From NCBI GenBank assembly GCA_003142255.1, contig PLLO01000011.1, positions 439,597 through 503,596 of the forward strand: a stretch of DNA of 64,000 nucleotides, in the 5' to 3' direction. Shown here piece by piece: positions 53,366-60,432 of this stretch. The position numbers were made by a program, and so were the translations under genes. How positions within the stretch are numbered: the first letter of the stretch is position 1; each line of letters starts with the position of its first letter. The notes below the pieces were generated by a model. That model was not told where the DNA came from, ran no database searches, and saw only the letters and a program-made list of their open reading frames with translations. Source of the DNA: Bacteroidales bacterium. GTDB lineage: Bacteria > Bacteroidota > Bacteroidia > Bacteroidales > VadinHA17.

Positions 53366-54562
53366 ATGGCTAAAAGAGAAAATTTGGATGAGTTAATCAT
53401 TGCTAACAAAGAAAATGCCTTAGAGTTAGTCAATGCTAACAAAGATGTTGCCTCTCAAAACAATGAGAAAGGAAAACATGTAGCAGTGTTAATTGTTGCT
53501 AACAAAAAAAATGCCTTAGAGTTAGTCACTGCTAACAAATTAATTGCCACTAAAGACGAAGAGATAAAAAAACGGGCAGCAGAGTTAATCATTGCTTACA
53601 AAGAGATTGCCTTGCAAAACAAGGAGAAAGAAAAACGGGCAGCAGAGTTAATCATTGCCCGCAAAGAACTTGCTTTTCAAGCAGCGTTAGTCATTGCTAA
53701 TGAAGAGAAAGAAAAACGGGTAGCAGAGTTAATCATTGCCAATAAAGAGAAAGAAAAACGGGCAGATGAGTTAATCATTGCTAACAAAGAACTTGCCTTT
53801 CAATACGAAGAGAAAGTAAAACGTGCAGATGAATTAATCATTGCTAACAAAGGACTTAAGCAATTACTTCAACTCAATGCTGACAAAGACCTTTTTATAT
53901 CAATTCTTGCACACGATTTAAGAAGTCCGTTCAATGCGCTTCTTGGTTTATCAGAATTATTAACAGAAGACATTCGCAAACTCGATATTGATGAAATTGA
54001 AGATATCGCAATTAATATTAATAAATCAGCACAAAATTCTTTTAAATTACTGGAAAACATTTTGATGTGGGCAAGAGCGCAATCTGGCAAAATTCCTTTC
54101 AACCCACAAATATTGAATTTTAGAGATATTTGTCTGGATATTTTTGAAATTCTTAACTCAAATGTCAATGCAAAAAACATCACAATCAATTATTCTGCTC
54201 CAGATGAGATAAATGTTTATGCTGATATTGATATGCTTAAAGCTGTATTGCGAAATCTTGTTTCGAATGCAATAAAATTTACAAACAACGGTGGAGCAAT
54301 AAATATTAATGCAGAGGAAAATTTTGGAAATGTAACAATATCAGTTTCCGACAATGGAATTGGAATAAAGCCTGATGATTTAACAAAACTGTTTGATATT
54401 TCTCAAGTTCGTACTACAACGGGTACTTCGGAAGAAACTGGAACAGGTCTGGGGTTATTAATTTGTAAAGAATTTGTAGAAAAGCTCCAAGGTAAAATTT
54501 GGGTTGAAAGTAAAGTCGGGAAAGGGAGTGATTTTAAATTTACTTTGCCAGTATCTATCTAA
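53366..54562 (+). CDS. Cytoplasmic histidine kinase with repeated coiled-coil sensor region
   Basis: 398 residues from ATG 53366; an in-frame TTG at 53354 is less likely. There is no signal peptide or membrane helix. Residues 5-165 consist of about seven degenerate copies of a 20-25-residue unit with core AELIIANKELAFQ and connecting EEKEKRA. The kinase part has H183 in ISILAHDLRSPF, then NLVSNAIKFT, DNGIGI and GTGLGL. The repeat unit recurs in other Bacteroidota sensor proteins, where it links PAS domains. Here it is the whole input region and no response regulator is adjacent. Confidence 0.9.
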   Translation: MAKRENLDELIIANKENALELVNANKDVASQNNEKGKHVAVLIVANKKNALELVTANKLIATKDEEIKKRAAELIIAYKEIALQNKEKEKRAAELIIARKELAFQAALVIANEEKEKRVAELIIANKEKEKRADELIIANKELAFQYEEKVKRADELIIANKGLKQLLQLNADKDLFISILAHDLRSPFNALLGLSELLTEDIRKLDIDEIEDIAININKSAQNSFKLLENILMWARAQSGKIPFNPQILNFRDICLDIFEILNSNVNAKNITINYSAPDEINVYADIDMLKAVLRNLVSNAIKFTNNGGAININAEENFGNVTISVSDNGIGIKPDDLTKLFDISQVRTTTGTSEETGTGLGLLICKEFVEKLQGKIWVESKVGKGSDFKFTLPVSI

Positions 54563-54669
54563 CAGGCTGTATAAGTGGCGGTCTAATTAACTACTTCCCA
54601 TTCTTTGACCATGGGTCTTCAGATATTTGTTCCTATTTTTGATATTTTTTCTGTTCTTTTCAGGTGTTG

Positions 54670-54804
54670 TTATTTCTCCTTAGCCTTATCATACGCTATT
54701 ATTACTGCTTGTTTTTGCGCCTGTTTCATTGACTTTGGGTGGCTTGTTCCTATTGTTCCATCCTTCTTGTAATTGTGAAGTAGTTCCTCAATGCCGCAAA
54801 TCAA
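54670..54804 (-). CDS. Possible small protein (DUF6496-like)
   Basis: A 44-codon frame from TTG 54804 to TAA 54670 reads EELLHNYKKDGTIGTSHPKS then MKQAQKQAVIIAYDKAKEK. The GT-x-G-x-HPKS-x-QA-x-x-IA pattern resembles small Bacteroidota and phage-associated proteins with a GSK/HPK box (DUF6496-like). There is no good ATG start, so it may be the tail of a decayed gene. It occupies most of the 54563-54868 spacer. Confidence 0.35.
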   Translation of the reverse strand: MICGIEELLHNYKKDGTIGTSHPKSMKQAQKQAVIIAYDKAKEK

Positions 54805-54868
54805 ATTTTAATAAAAAACATTAACTTTTCAAATTAATTAGTATAGCATCACTCTAATTGTATAATCA

Positions 54869-56335
54869 ATGAAAAAAATTGTTGTATCCCTGATAATGAT
54901 ATTCATCACTCCAGGCGTATGGTCACAACCATTGCCCGCAAAGACAAGGCACACTGTCATTATTGATTCTGACTGTGCAATTGATGATATGCGTTCCATA
55001 AGTTTATTGCTGGCTCAACCTGAGATAACCATAAAAGCAATATTGTCTTCAGATGGGTCATTATCTCCCAGGGAAGGTGCTGAAAAGATTTGTTCTTTGC
55101 TTCATGAATTTAACAGGGATAATATTCCTGTCGCTTGTGGTGATGTAGTAACTGGGGTTAATCCCCCATGGCGTGAGTTCAATAGGAATATTAGCTGGGG
55201 CAGCCAGCCTGGTGGAAAGGTTATAGATTTAAATGCAGCAGATTATCTTTCAAAAGAACTACGGAATGAAAGTGAAAAAATCATCCTGGTTTGCCTCGGT
55301 TCGCTAACGAATGTTGCAAAGGCAATAAAAGAAGATGCGACTTTATTGCCTAAGATCGAACGGATTATCTGGTATAACGATTCTGTAATACCCTTACAGG
55401 GTTTTAATTATGAATGCGATAAGGAAAGTGCTGACGTACTTTTCAAATCCAATGTGAGAATTGAAGTCATTTCAAACCTGAATAAGTATAACGCATTGTT
55501 TGATTCATCCATGTACGCTGTCTGCAAGCAATCCAAGACCCAACTTGCCACTGTCTTACGAAATGTTTTAAGTCAACCATTAGCTCTTGATAAATTGCAA
55601 CAAAATCATTTCATGTTATGTGACGACCTCCTGGCTTTATACATAACAAATCCCGAATTATTCGGCATCACTATAATAACGGATAACTTAAATGTCAGAT
55701 ATAATAAAGATTATGATGTTCAGGGGGTAAAGGAAGCGATATGCGACATGATAAATGGTAATTATATTTCGGAGAGGAACGTGGTATTTAACAGGTTTCC
55801 TATTCAGCGTGAAATGTTTAACTACGATATCCGACCGATTATAGATTCCGCAATTGCACGCTATGGATATGAAGAATGGAAAGCCAATGTAATGACTGAT
55901 GAGTTTCACGGGCACTTAGGCGTATTCTCAATAGTTGGTGCTAAAATGGGTATTAAAGCACGTGAATTGTTTGGTGTTGGTGCTGACATGCTTGAAGTAA
56001 CGACATATGCAGGAACTAAACCACCATACAGTTGTTTGAATGATGGTATACAGGTAAGTACCGGCTCAACTTTAGGAATGGGGACAATTCATCTGGCTAC
56101 TCATAGTAAAGCTAAACCATCGGCTGTTTTTACATATAAAAATCGTTCTATCAGAATTAGTCTCAAAAAGGAATACCTTGAACAAGTAGATGCAGATATT
56201 AAAGAAGGGATTATGAAATTTGGATTAATGGACGATGGCTATTGGAAACTTATTCGTCATAATGCCTTAAAATACTGGGTTGAATGGGATAGGAATAAAA
56301 TTTTTGATATTGTAGAAATTAATCAAAAGAATTAG
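54869..56335 (+). CDS. Exported nucleoside hydrolase-FmdE fusion protein
   Basis: 488 residues. A signal peptide (1-20, VWSQ end) is followed by an inosine/uridine-type nucleoside hydrolase domain (about 28-320). Its calcium-binding loop is VIIDSDCAIDD with D33, D35, D39 and D40, where the usual P-G of DxDPGxDD is C-A. It has LGSLTNVAKAI and the final CDDLLALYITNPELF. The second part (about 340-488) is an FmdE domain: DEFHGHLG with H347 and H349, CLNDGIQVSTGSTLGMGTIHL, and conserved tail lysines. In FmdE proteins the glycine loop usually has a cysteine (TGCT); here it is serine. The fusion links N-glycosidic cleavage with a domain known from molybdenum enzyme operons. Confidence 0.82.
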   Translation: MKKIVVSLIMIFITPGVWSQPLPAKTRHTVIIDSDCAIDDMRSISLLLAQPEITIKAILSSDGSLSPREGAEKICSLLHEFNRDNIPVACGDVVTGVNPPWREFNRNISWGSQPGGKVIDLNAADYLSKELRNESEKIILVCLGSLTNVAKAIKEDATLLPKIERIIWYNDSVIPLQGFNYECDKESADVLFKSNVRIEVISNLNKYNALFDSSMYAVCKQSKTQLATVLRNVLSQPLALDKLQQNHFMLCDDLLALYITNPELFGITIITDNLNVRYNKDYDVQGVKEAICDMINGNYISERNVVFNRFPIQREMFNYDIRPIIDSAIARYGYEEWKANVMTDEFHGHLGVFSIVGAKMGIKARELFGVGADMLEVTTYAGTKPPYSCLNDGIQVSTGSTLGMGTIHLATHSKAKPSAVFTYKNRSIRISLKKEYLEQVDADIKEGIMKFGLMDDGYWKLIRHNALKYWVEWDRNKIFDIVEINQKN

Positions 56336-56412
56336 TTTCAATGTAAGTAATAGAGAAGATCTTTGATTGGTGTGATTTTTTCGGGATTATATTGGACTAA
56401 GACCAAAGAAGA

Positions 56413-56892
56413 ATGTTAAAAACCTTAATTCTCCCGATCCTATTGATTTTCCACCCTGTTCATGTAACGCTGACAAGCATTGATCAGGTTCAGGGGGCTG
56501 ATTCCCTGAAAGTTTTTTTCAGGATGTATTATGATGATTTTTTAAGGGATTACAGATTGTATGATCCGGACTGTAATCTTAAGGAAATATCTGTAAACCA
56601 GTCTTTTCCTGCTGATCTGATAAACAAATATTTCAATGATAAAGTTCATATTTATGTAAATAATAAACTACTGACCGGGAAGGTATTGAATGTGAATATT
56701 CAATTCAATGAAATCTGCCTGAATCTGATTTACCGATCAGATAAAGAACCTAATAAGATCAAAATCAGGAATCAGGTTTTGATTAGATTATACAGCGATC
56801 AGGAAAATATGATCTTTATCAAAATAAACAAATTTGAAGAAGCAATGAGACTTACGCCTGAACACTATAAGGAAACTTACAGTCTGAAATAA
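56413..56892 (+). CDS. Exported protein, DUF6702-like
   Basis: 159 residues. A signal-like N-terminus (MLKTLILPILLIF) is followed by HPVHVTLTSIDQV. This HPxHVTxTxI opening, the middle RMYYDDFLRDY and INKYFNDKVHIYVNNKLL match small exported Bacteroidota proteins grouped as DUF6702. Fold is likely an all-beta sandwich. The function is unknown. It is 77 bp after the fusion gene on the same strand. From 56893 to 57454 only gene remnants and the possible att site are seen. Confidence 0.65.
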   Translation: MLKTLILPILLIFHPVHVTLTSIDQVQGADSLKVFFRMYYDDFLRDYRLYDPDCNLKEISVNQSFPADLINKYFNDKVHIYVNNKLLTGKVLNVNIQFNEICLNLIYRSDKEPNKIKIRNQVLIRLYSDQENMIFIKINKFEEAMRLTPEHYKETYSLK

Positions 56893-57013
56893 AAAGAGGC
56901 GAAAAAGGAAACAAAATGATTTCATAGGAAATGTTGATGAAGAAGAGAGATATTTCGGATAAGTCAGAAGAATATTATAGATAGACATTCTCATTCGAAC
57001 ATGAAAAGAATGG

Positions 57014-57154
57014 AGTCTTAGTAATCTTGCTTATTTTCTGATTGATAAGGATCGTAACATTAATGAAGGTTTGGATCTCATTGATAAGGCACTAAAGCTA
57101 AAGCCTGATAATTATGATTACCTGCAAGCAAAATGCTGCAAAACAGTGCAATAG
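57014..57154 (+). pseudogene. TPR protein tail remnant
   Basis: The 46-codon frame reads SLSNLAYFLIDKDRNINEGL, then DLIDKALKLKPDNYDYLQAK, a typical tetratricopeptide repeat from the end of a larger Bacteroidota TPR protein. No start codon or upstream repeats are present, and the frame ends in TAG at 57152. It is an isolated fragment. Confidence 0.6.
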
Positions 57155-57212
57155 CTGCTAATTCGGGAGTAAAAAGTATTCATAAAAAAACTCCCGATTT
57201 GGTCACCTGGGA

Positions 57213-57341
57213 TTTGCATAAAAAGGGACTTATTTGCATCAGGAGCAAAAATAAAAAACCCTGTAAGTGTGAAGTTTACAGGGTTTTGCATTAATTTGCA
57301 TGATGTGATCGTGGAGCTGGCGCGACAAATATCGAACTTCT
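57213..57341. other. Possible attachment-site scar at a tmRNA/tRNA 3'-end-like sequence
   Basis: On the minus strand 57310-57341 reads GTTCGATATTTGTCGCGCCAGCTCCACG (given here in part: CGCCAGCTCCACG). That resembles the T-loop and acceptor 3' end of tmRNA or a tRNA, without a matching 5' half. On the side beyond the 3' end, four copies of TTTGCAT occur within 90 bp (57213, 57233, 57285, 57295), like arm-type binding sites of a tyrosine recombinase. No integrase gene is nearby. Confidence 0.4.
57250..57287 (-). terminator. Rho-independent terminator, stronger on the minus strand
   Basis: AAACCCTGTAA (57256-57266) pairs with TTACAGGGTTT (57276-57286). On the minus strand the stem is followed by a T run (GGGTTTTTTATTTTT). 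It is placed as if it terminated the RNA gene whose 3'-end-like remnant lies at 57310-57341. A second hairpin (CGGGAGT/ACTCCCG) is at 57164-57196. Confidence 0.75.
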
Positions 57342-57454
57342 TTGAACAAGATTTGTTTGTGTTAATTAACCTGGAGTGGATTAAAAGAAAGGGAGTCAAT
57401 GCTGATGGATAACAATTTGATAACACAAATCTTAAATACCTGAATCAATACAAA

Positions 57455-58501
57455 TTAAATTTCAGACTTAATTAACATTTGTCTTTGAGTAGATTCTCTA
57501 ATAATCAAGTCCGTTTTTATAATTATAGTCTCTGAAGCGATGTTCAGGTTCTTATCTTCGATTTGTCTTATTAGCAATTTTGCTGCAGCCTGACCCATTT
57601 CGAAAGCACGGTCGTCAATAGTTGTGAGGGCAGGTTCAATTATTGTGGATACAGGATAATTACTAAAGCCAACAATGGCAACATCTTGAGGTATTTTGAT
57701 ATTTAACTTTTTAAAGAGCTGAATGACACTTATTGCTGTATAGTCATTTGCACAAAAGATACCATCAGGAAGCTTTGTCAAACGCGCAAATTTTCTAGCG
57801 CATTCAAGACCGCTCTCATAACTAAGGTCTTCAGGAAAGCAGATGAGGTTATGATTGATAGGTATTTTATTTTTCCTAAGTGCTGCTTTATATCCTTCAA
57901 GCCTTGATACAAATATTCCGGTTGTCTGACTTCCTGCAATATGACCAATTCGCCGGCATCCGATTGAAACCAAATGCTCAGTTGCTCTGAATGCAGCTTC
58001 AAAATCATCAATAATAACTTTGCTCGATTCAATTTCATAGCATACTCTGTCATAGAAAACAAGCGGAATATCATGTTCTTTAAACCTGGCAAAATGGTTG
58101 CAATTTTTTGTCTTGAGAGCTAGACAACCTATTACACCTTCAACCATATTAGCAAGAAGTGTCTGAGTATTAGCCACTTCCCGTTCATAAGAGTCATTTG
58201 ACTGACAAATAGTAATATTATAACCCGATTTATAGGCTACCTCTTCCATTCCACTAATCGCGCGCGAGTGGAAATTAATATCTATTCGAGGGACAATAAT
58301 ACCGATAAGGTTTGTTTTGTTGCGACGGAGGTTGGAAGCGACAGAATTTCTTAAATATCCCATCTCCGTGGCGAGTTTACGGACATCCTGAATTGTCTTT
58401 TTCCCGATAGTTGGATGATTATGTAAAGCACGTGATATAGTTGAAGTTGATAAATTCAACTTCTCAGCCAAATCTTTTATAGTAACTCTAGAACCAGCCA
58501 T
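57455..58501 (-). CDS. LacI-family transcriptional regulator
   Basis: 348 residues. N-terminal helix-turn-helix (residues 5-24, VTIKDLAEKLNLSTSTISRAL, with hinge region SNLRRNKTN near 58). The effector-binding domain (about 62-340) is of the periplasmic-binding-protein type: LIGIIVPRIDINFHSRAI, DFEAAFRATEHLVSIGCRRIGHIAG, DGIFCANDYTAISVIQLFKK and DVAIVGFSN. It is divergent from the isomerase and hydrolase genes. Perfect palindromes GCAAACGTTTGC, the classic LacI/PurR-type operator form, lie 30 bp before its start codon and in the facing promoter. It probably represses both directions until a sugar released from the target glycan binds. Confidence 0.95.
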   Translation of the reverse strand: MAGSRVTIKDLAEKLNLSTSTISRALHNHPTIGKKTIQDVRKLATEMGYLRNSVASNLRRNKTNLIGIIVPRIDINFHSRAISGMEEVAYKSGYNITICQSNDSYEREVANTQTLLANMVEGVIGCLALKTKNCNHFARFKEHDIPLVFYDRVCYEIESSKVIIDDFEAAFRATEHLVSIGCRRIGHIAGSQTTGIFVSRLEGYKAALRKNKIPINHNLICFPEDLSYESGLECARKFARLTKLPDGIFCANDYTAISVIQLFKKLNIKIPQDVAIVGFSNYPVSTIIEPALTTIDDRAFEMGQAAAKLLIRQIEDKNLNIASETIIIKTDLIIRESTQRQMLIKSEI

Positions 58502-58530
58502 TATGAGCCCCTTATCTATTTATAATAATT

Positions 58531-58542
58531 GCAAACGTTTGC
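58531..58542. promoter_or_regulatory. LacI-type operator GCAAACGTTTGC (site 1, autoregulation)
   Basis: A perfect 12-bp palindrome 29 bp upstream of the regulator start codon on the regulator side of the divergent spacer. The position suggests it blocks transcription of the regulator gene itself. Confidence 0.85.
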
Positions 58543-58639
58543 TAATACAAGCATTTTACCTAAAAAAATCACGGCAAATATAAAATAAATATATAAATGA
58601 ATATCATCCTGTTATAATTATCATAATAAATTATTTTTG

Positions 58640-58900
58640 GTTTCTGGGCAAGTCATTAATTTGATTCTTCATAAACAAAATTATGTAAATTTAATAAATA
58701 TTGACGCAAACGTTTGCATAAATGGAAATCACTATTTAAGTTTGATACATAAATTATTTTTATCGGTCATCATTTCCTTAAGTTCCCCGAACTCTAAGAA
58801 TGAGAACAAATGGGTAAATATTTGATAAGAATAGATTGACTGGTGAGCACCAGTTCTGAAGTCTTGAAAGAAAATCCCGAGACATTGCTATCATTCCCCC
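58640..58900 (+). repeat. Promoter-region repeat, copy 1
   Basis: About 260 bp upstream of the isomerase gene match 63690-63955 over their whole length with scattered differences. Shared landmarks are TTCTTCAT-AACAAAAT, the operator, TTTGATACAT-AATT, ACCA-TTCTGAA and GAGAAAATCC/GAAAATCC. The repeat covers promoter and leader but no gene. Confidence 0.8.
58706..58744 (+). promoter_or_regulatory. Promoter with overlapping LacI-type operator (site 2)
   Basis: Operator GCAAACGTTTGC occupies 58706-58717. Its TTTG (58713-58716) is followed after exactly 20 bp by TAAGTTTG (58737-58744), a full match to the Bacteroidota TTTG-N19-21-TAnnTTTG promoter. The operator therefore covers the -33 box, so a bound repressor would block the sigma factor. 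It drives the AraA/FucI-like isomerase and GH106-like genes. Confidence 0.85.
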
Positions 58901-58908
58901 AGAGATAG

Positions 58909-60366
58909 ATGAAAGGGAGTAAAAAACATAATATGAAACATAAATACAAGCTTAAAATCGGTCTTTTCGGGATTGGTCTTGACGCCTATTGGCCACAATT
59001 CAAAGGACTTAAGGAACGCCTTGAGGGGTACATTGAAGAAGTAAAAAACAAGCTTTCAGTTTTTGATTCCGACATTGTCAGCCTGGGATTAATTGACAAT
59101 CCGGTAAGCGCACTTGAAGCAGGGCATAAGTTCAGACAGGCCGATGTCGATATTATTTTCCTCTATGTTACAACCTACGCCCTCTCCTCAACTGTTCTCC
59201 CCGTTGTTCAGAGAGTAAAAGTTCCGGTTATAATACTTAATCTGGCTCCTGAAAAGGCTATCGATTATAAATCCTTCAATAGGCTCAGTGACAGGACTGA
59301 AATGACCGGCGAATGGCTCGCAAATGTCTCCGCCTGCCCTGTTCCGGAAATCGCAAATGTATTTATCAGGGCAGGAATTAAATTTCACCAGATAACAGGT
59401 GTTTTGCATGGTGACAAAGAGGTTTGGAGCGAAGTGAGCGAATGGGCGGAGGCTGCAAAGGTCGCCCATATCATGGCTCACAACAGGCTGGGCTGCATGG
59501 GTCACTATTATGGAGGCATGCTTGATGTCTATACCGACCTCACACTTCAGCTCGCTTCATTCGGCGGCCATATTGAGATGATTGAAGTTGATGAGCTTTC
59601 AGCTTTACGAAGAAAGGTAACGGCTAAAGAGATTGAAGATCGCCTTAAATTATTCAGTAAAGAGTTTGATATTGACAAAGCGTGTTCAGAGGCAGAACTT
59701 AAACAGTCAGCACGCACATCCGTTGCGCTCGACAAACTGGTAAAGGATCATGACCTTGGATCGATTGCTTATTTCTACAGTGGTACGGGTGTGCAGGAAA
59801 ACGAAGAGGCCATCAGCTCGGTAATTTTGGCCAATTCCCTGCTGACCTCACGTGGAATTCCTGTTGCAGGAGAATATGAGATCAAGAATGTGCAGGCGAT
59901 GAAGATAATGGATTCCCTGGAAGCAGGTGGCTCATTCACAGAGTTTTACGCACTCGACTTCAAGGACGACATCGTGCTGATGGGGCATGACGGTCCGGGG
60001 CACCTGGCCATTGCCGAAGGCAAGACCAAGGTGAAACCGCTGGAAGTTTATCATGGGAAAGTCGGAAAAGGCCTGTCGGTTGAGATGTCGGTTAAGCACG
60101 GACCTGTTACTCTCCTTTCGGTTGTTCAGAAGCATGATGGAAAACTTTTGCTTTTAGTTGCCGAAGGGGAGTCTGTTCCTGGTCCGATTCTGGAGATCGG
60201 CAATACAAACAGCCGCTATAAATTCTCAATAGGCGTTAAGAATTTCGTCAACACATGGAACAGCTACGGGCCGGCTCATCACTGCGCTGCTGGTGTAGGC
60301 CATATTGCCTCGAAAATCAAAAAACTCGGAGACCTGCTGGATATGGAAGTTGTACAAATTTGCTGA
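58909..60366 (+). CDS. L-fucose/L-arabinose isomerase-family protein
   Basis: 485 residues from ATG 58909; an alternative ATG at 58933 begins directly before the conserved KIGLFGIGLDAYWPQF. No signal peptide, cytoplasmic. The fold is the AraA/FucI type: an N-terminal Rossmann-like part (about 15-170, VDIIFLYVTTYALSS), a middle part with HNRLGCMGHYYGGMLDVYTDLTL (about 190-213), then the metal region with GVQENEE, GEYEIKNVQAMKIMDSL, the FYALDF-DDIVLMGHDGPGH stretch and GPAHHCAAGVGH near the end. Family enzymes interconvert aldoses and ketoses using manganese. The rhamnosidase-like gene downstream suggests a deoxy sugar or arabinose. The LacI operator lies in its promoter. Confidence 0.88.
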   Translation: MKGSKKHNMKHKYKLKIGLFGIGLDAYWPQFKGLKERLEGYIEEVKNKLSVFDSDIVSLGLIDNPVSALEAGHKFRQADVDIIFLYVTTYALSSTVLPVVQRVKVPVIILNLAPEKAIDYKSFNRLSDRTEMTGEWLANVSACPVPEIANVFIRAGIKFHQITGVLHGDKEVWSEVSEWAEAAKVAHIMAHNRLGCMGHYYGGMLDVYTDLTLQLASFGGHIEMIEVDELSALRRKVTAKEIEDRLKLFSKEFDIDKACSEAELKQSARTSVALDKLVKDHDLGSIAYFYSGTGVQENEEAISSVILANSLLTSRGIPVAGEYEIKNVQAMKIMDSLEAGGSFTEFYALDFKDDIVLMGHDGPGHLAIAEGKTKVKPLEVYHGKVGKGLSVEMSVKHGPVTLLSVVQKHDGKLLLLVAEGESVPGPILEIGNTNSRYKFSIGVKNFVNTWNSYGPAHHCAAGVGHIASKIKKLGDLLDMEVVQIC

Positions 60367-60432
60367 TTTCCCTATTTTCACACACCTTAATAAACCTGCA
60401 ACATGCTACTTGATCAATTAAAAATACAAACC

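Noticed and set aside
57302-57350. Complete tRNA or tmRNA gene
   Set aside because: Only a 3'-end-like piece is visible. No acceptor 5' strand, D arm or anticodon arm could be found upstream on the minus strand, and the T stem does not pair.
58637-58825. 62-codon ORF upstream of the isomerase
   Set aside because: It covers the LacI operator and promoter, and the same region is repeated at 63.7 kb with different codons and frame, so it is regulatory DNA.
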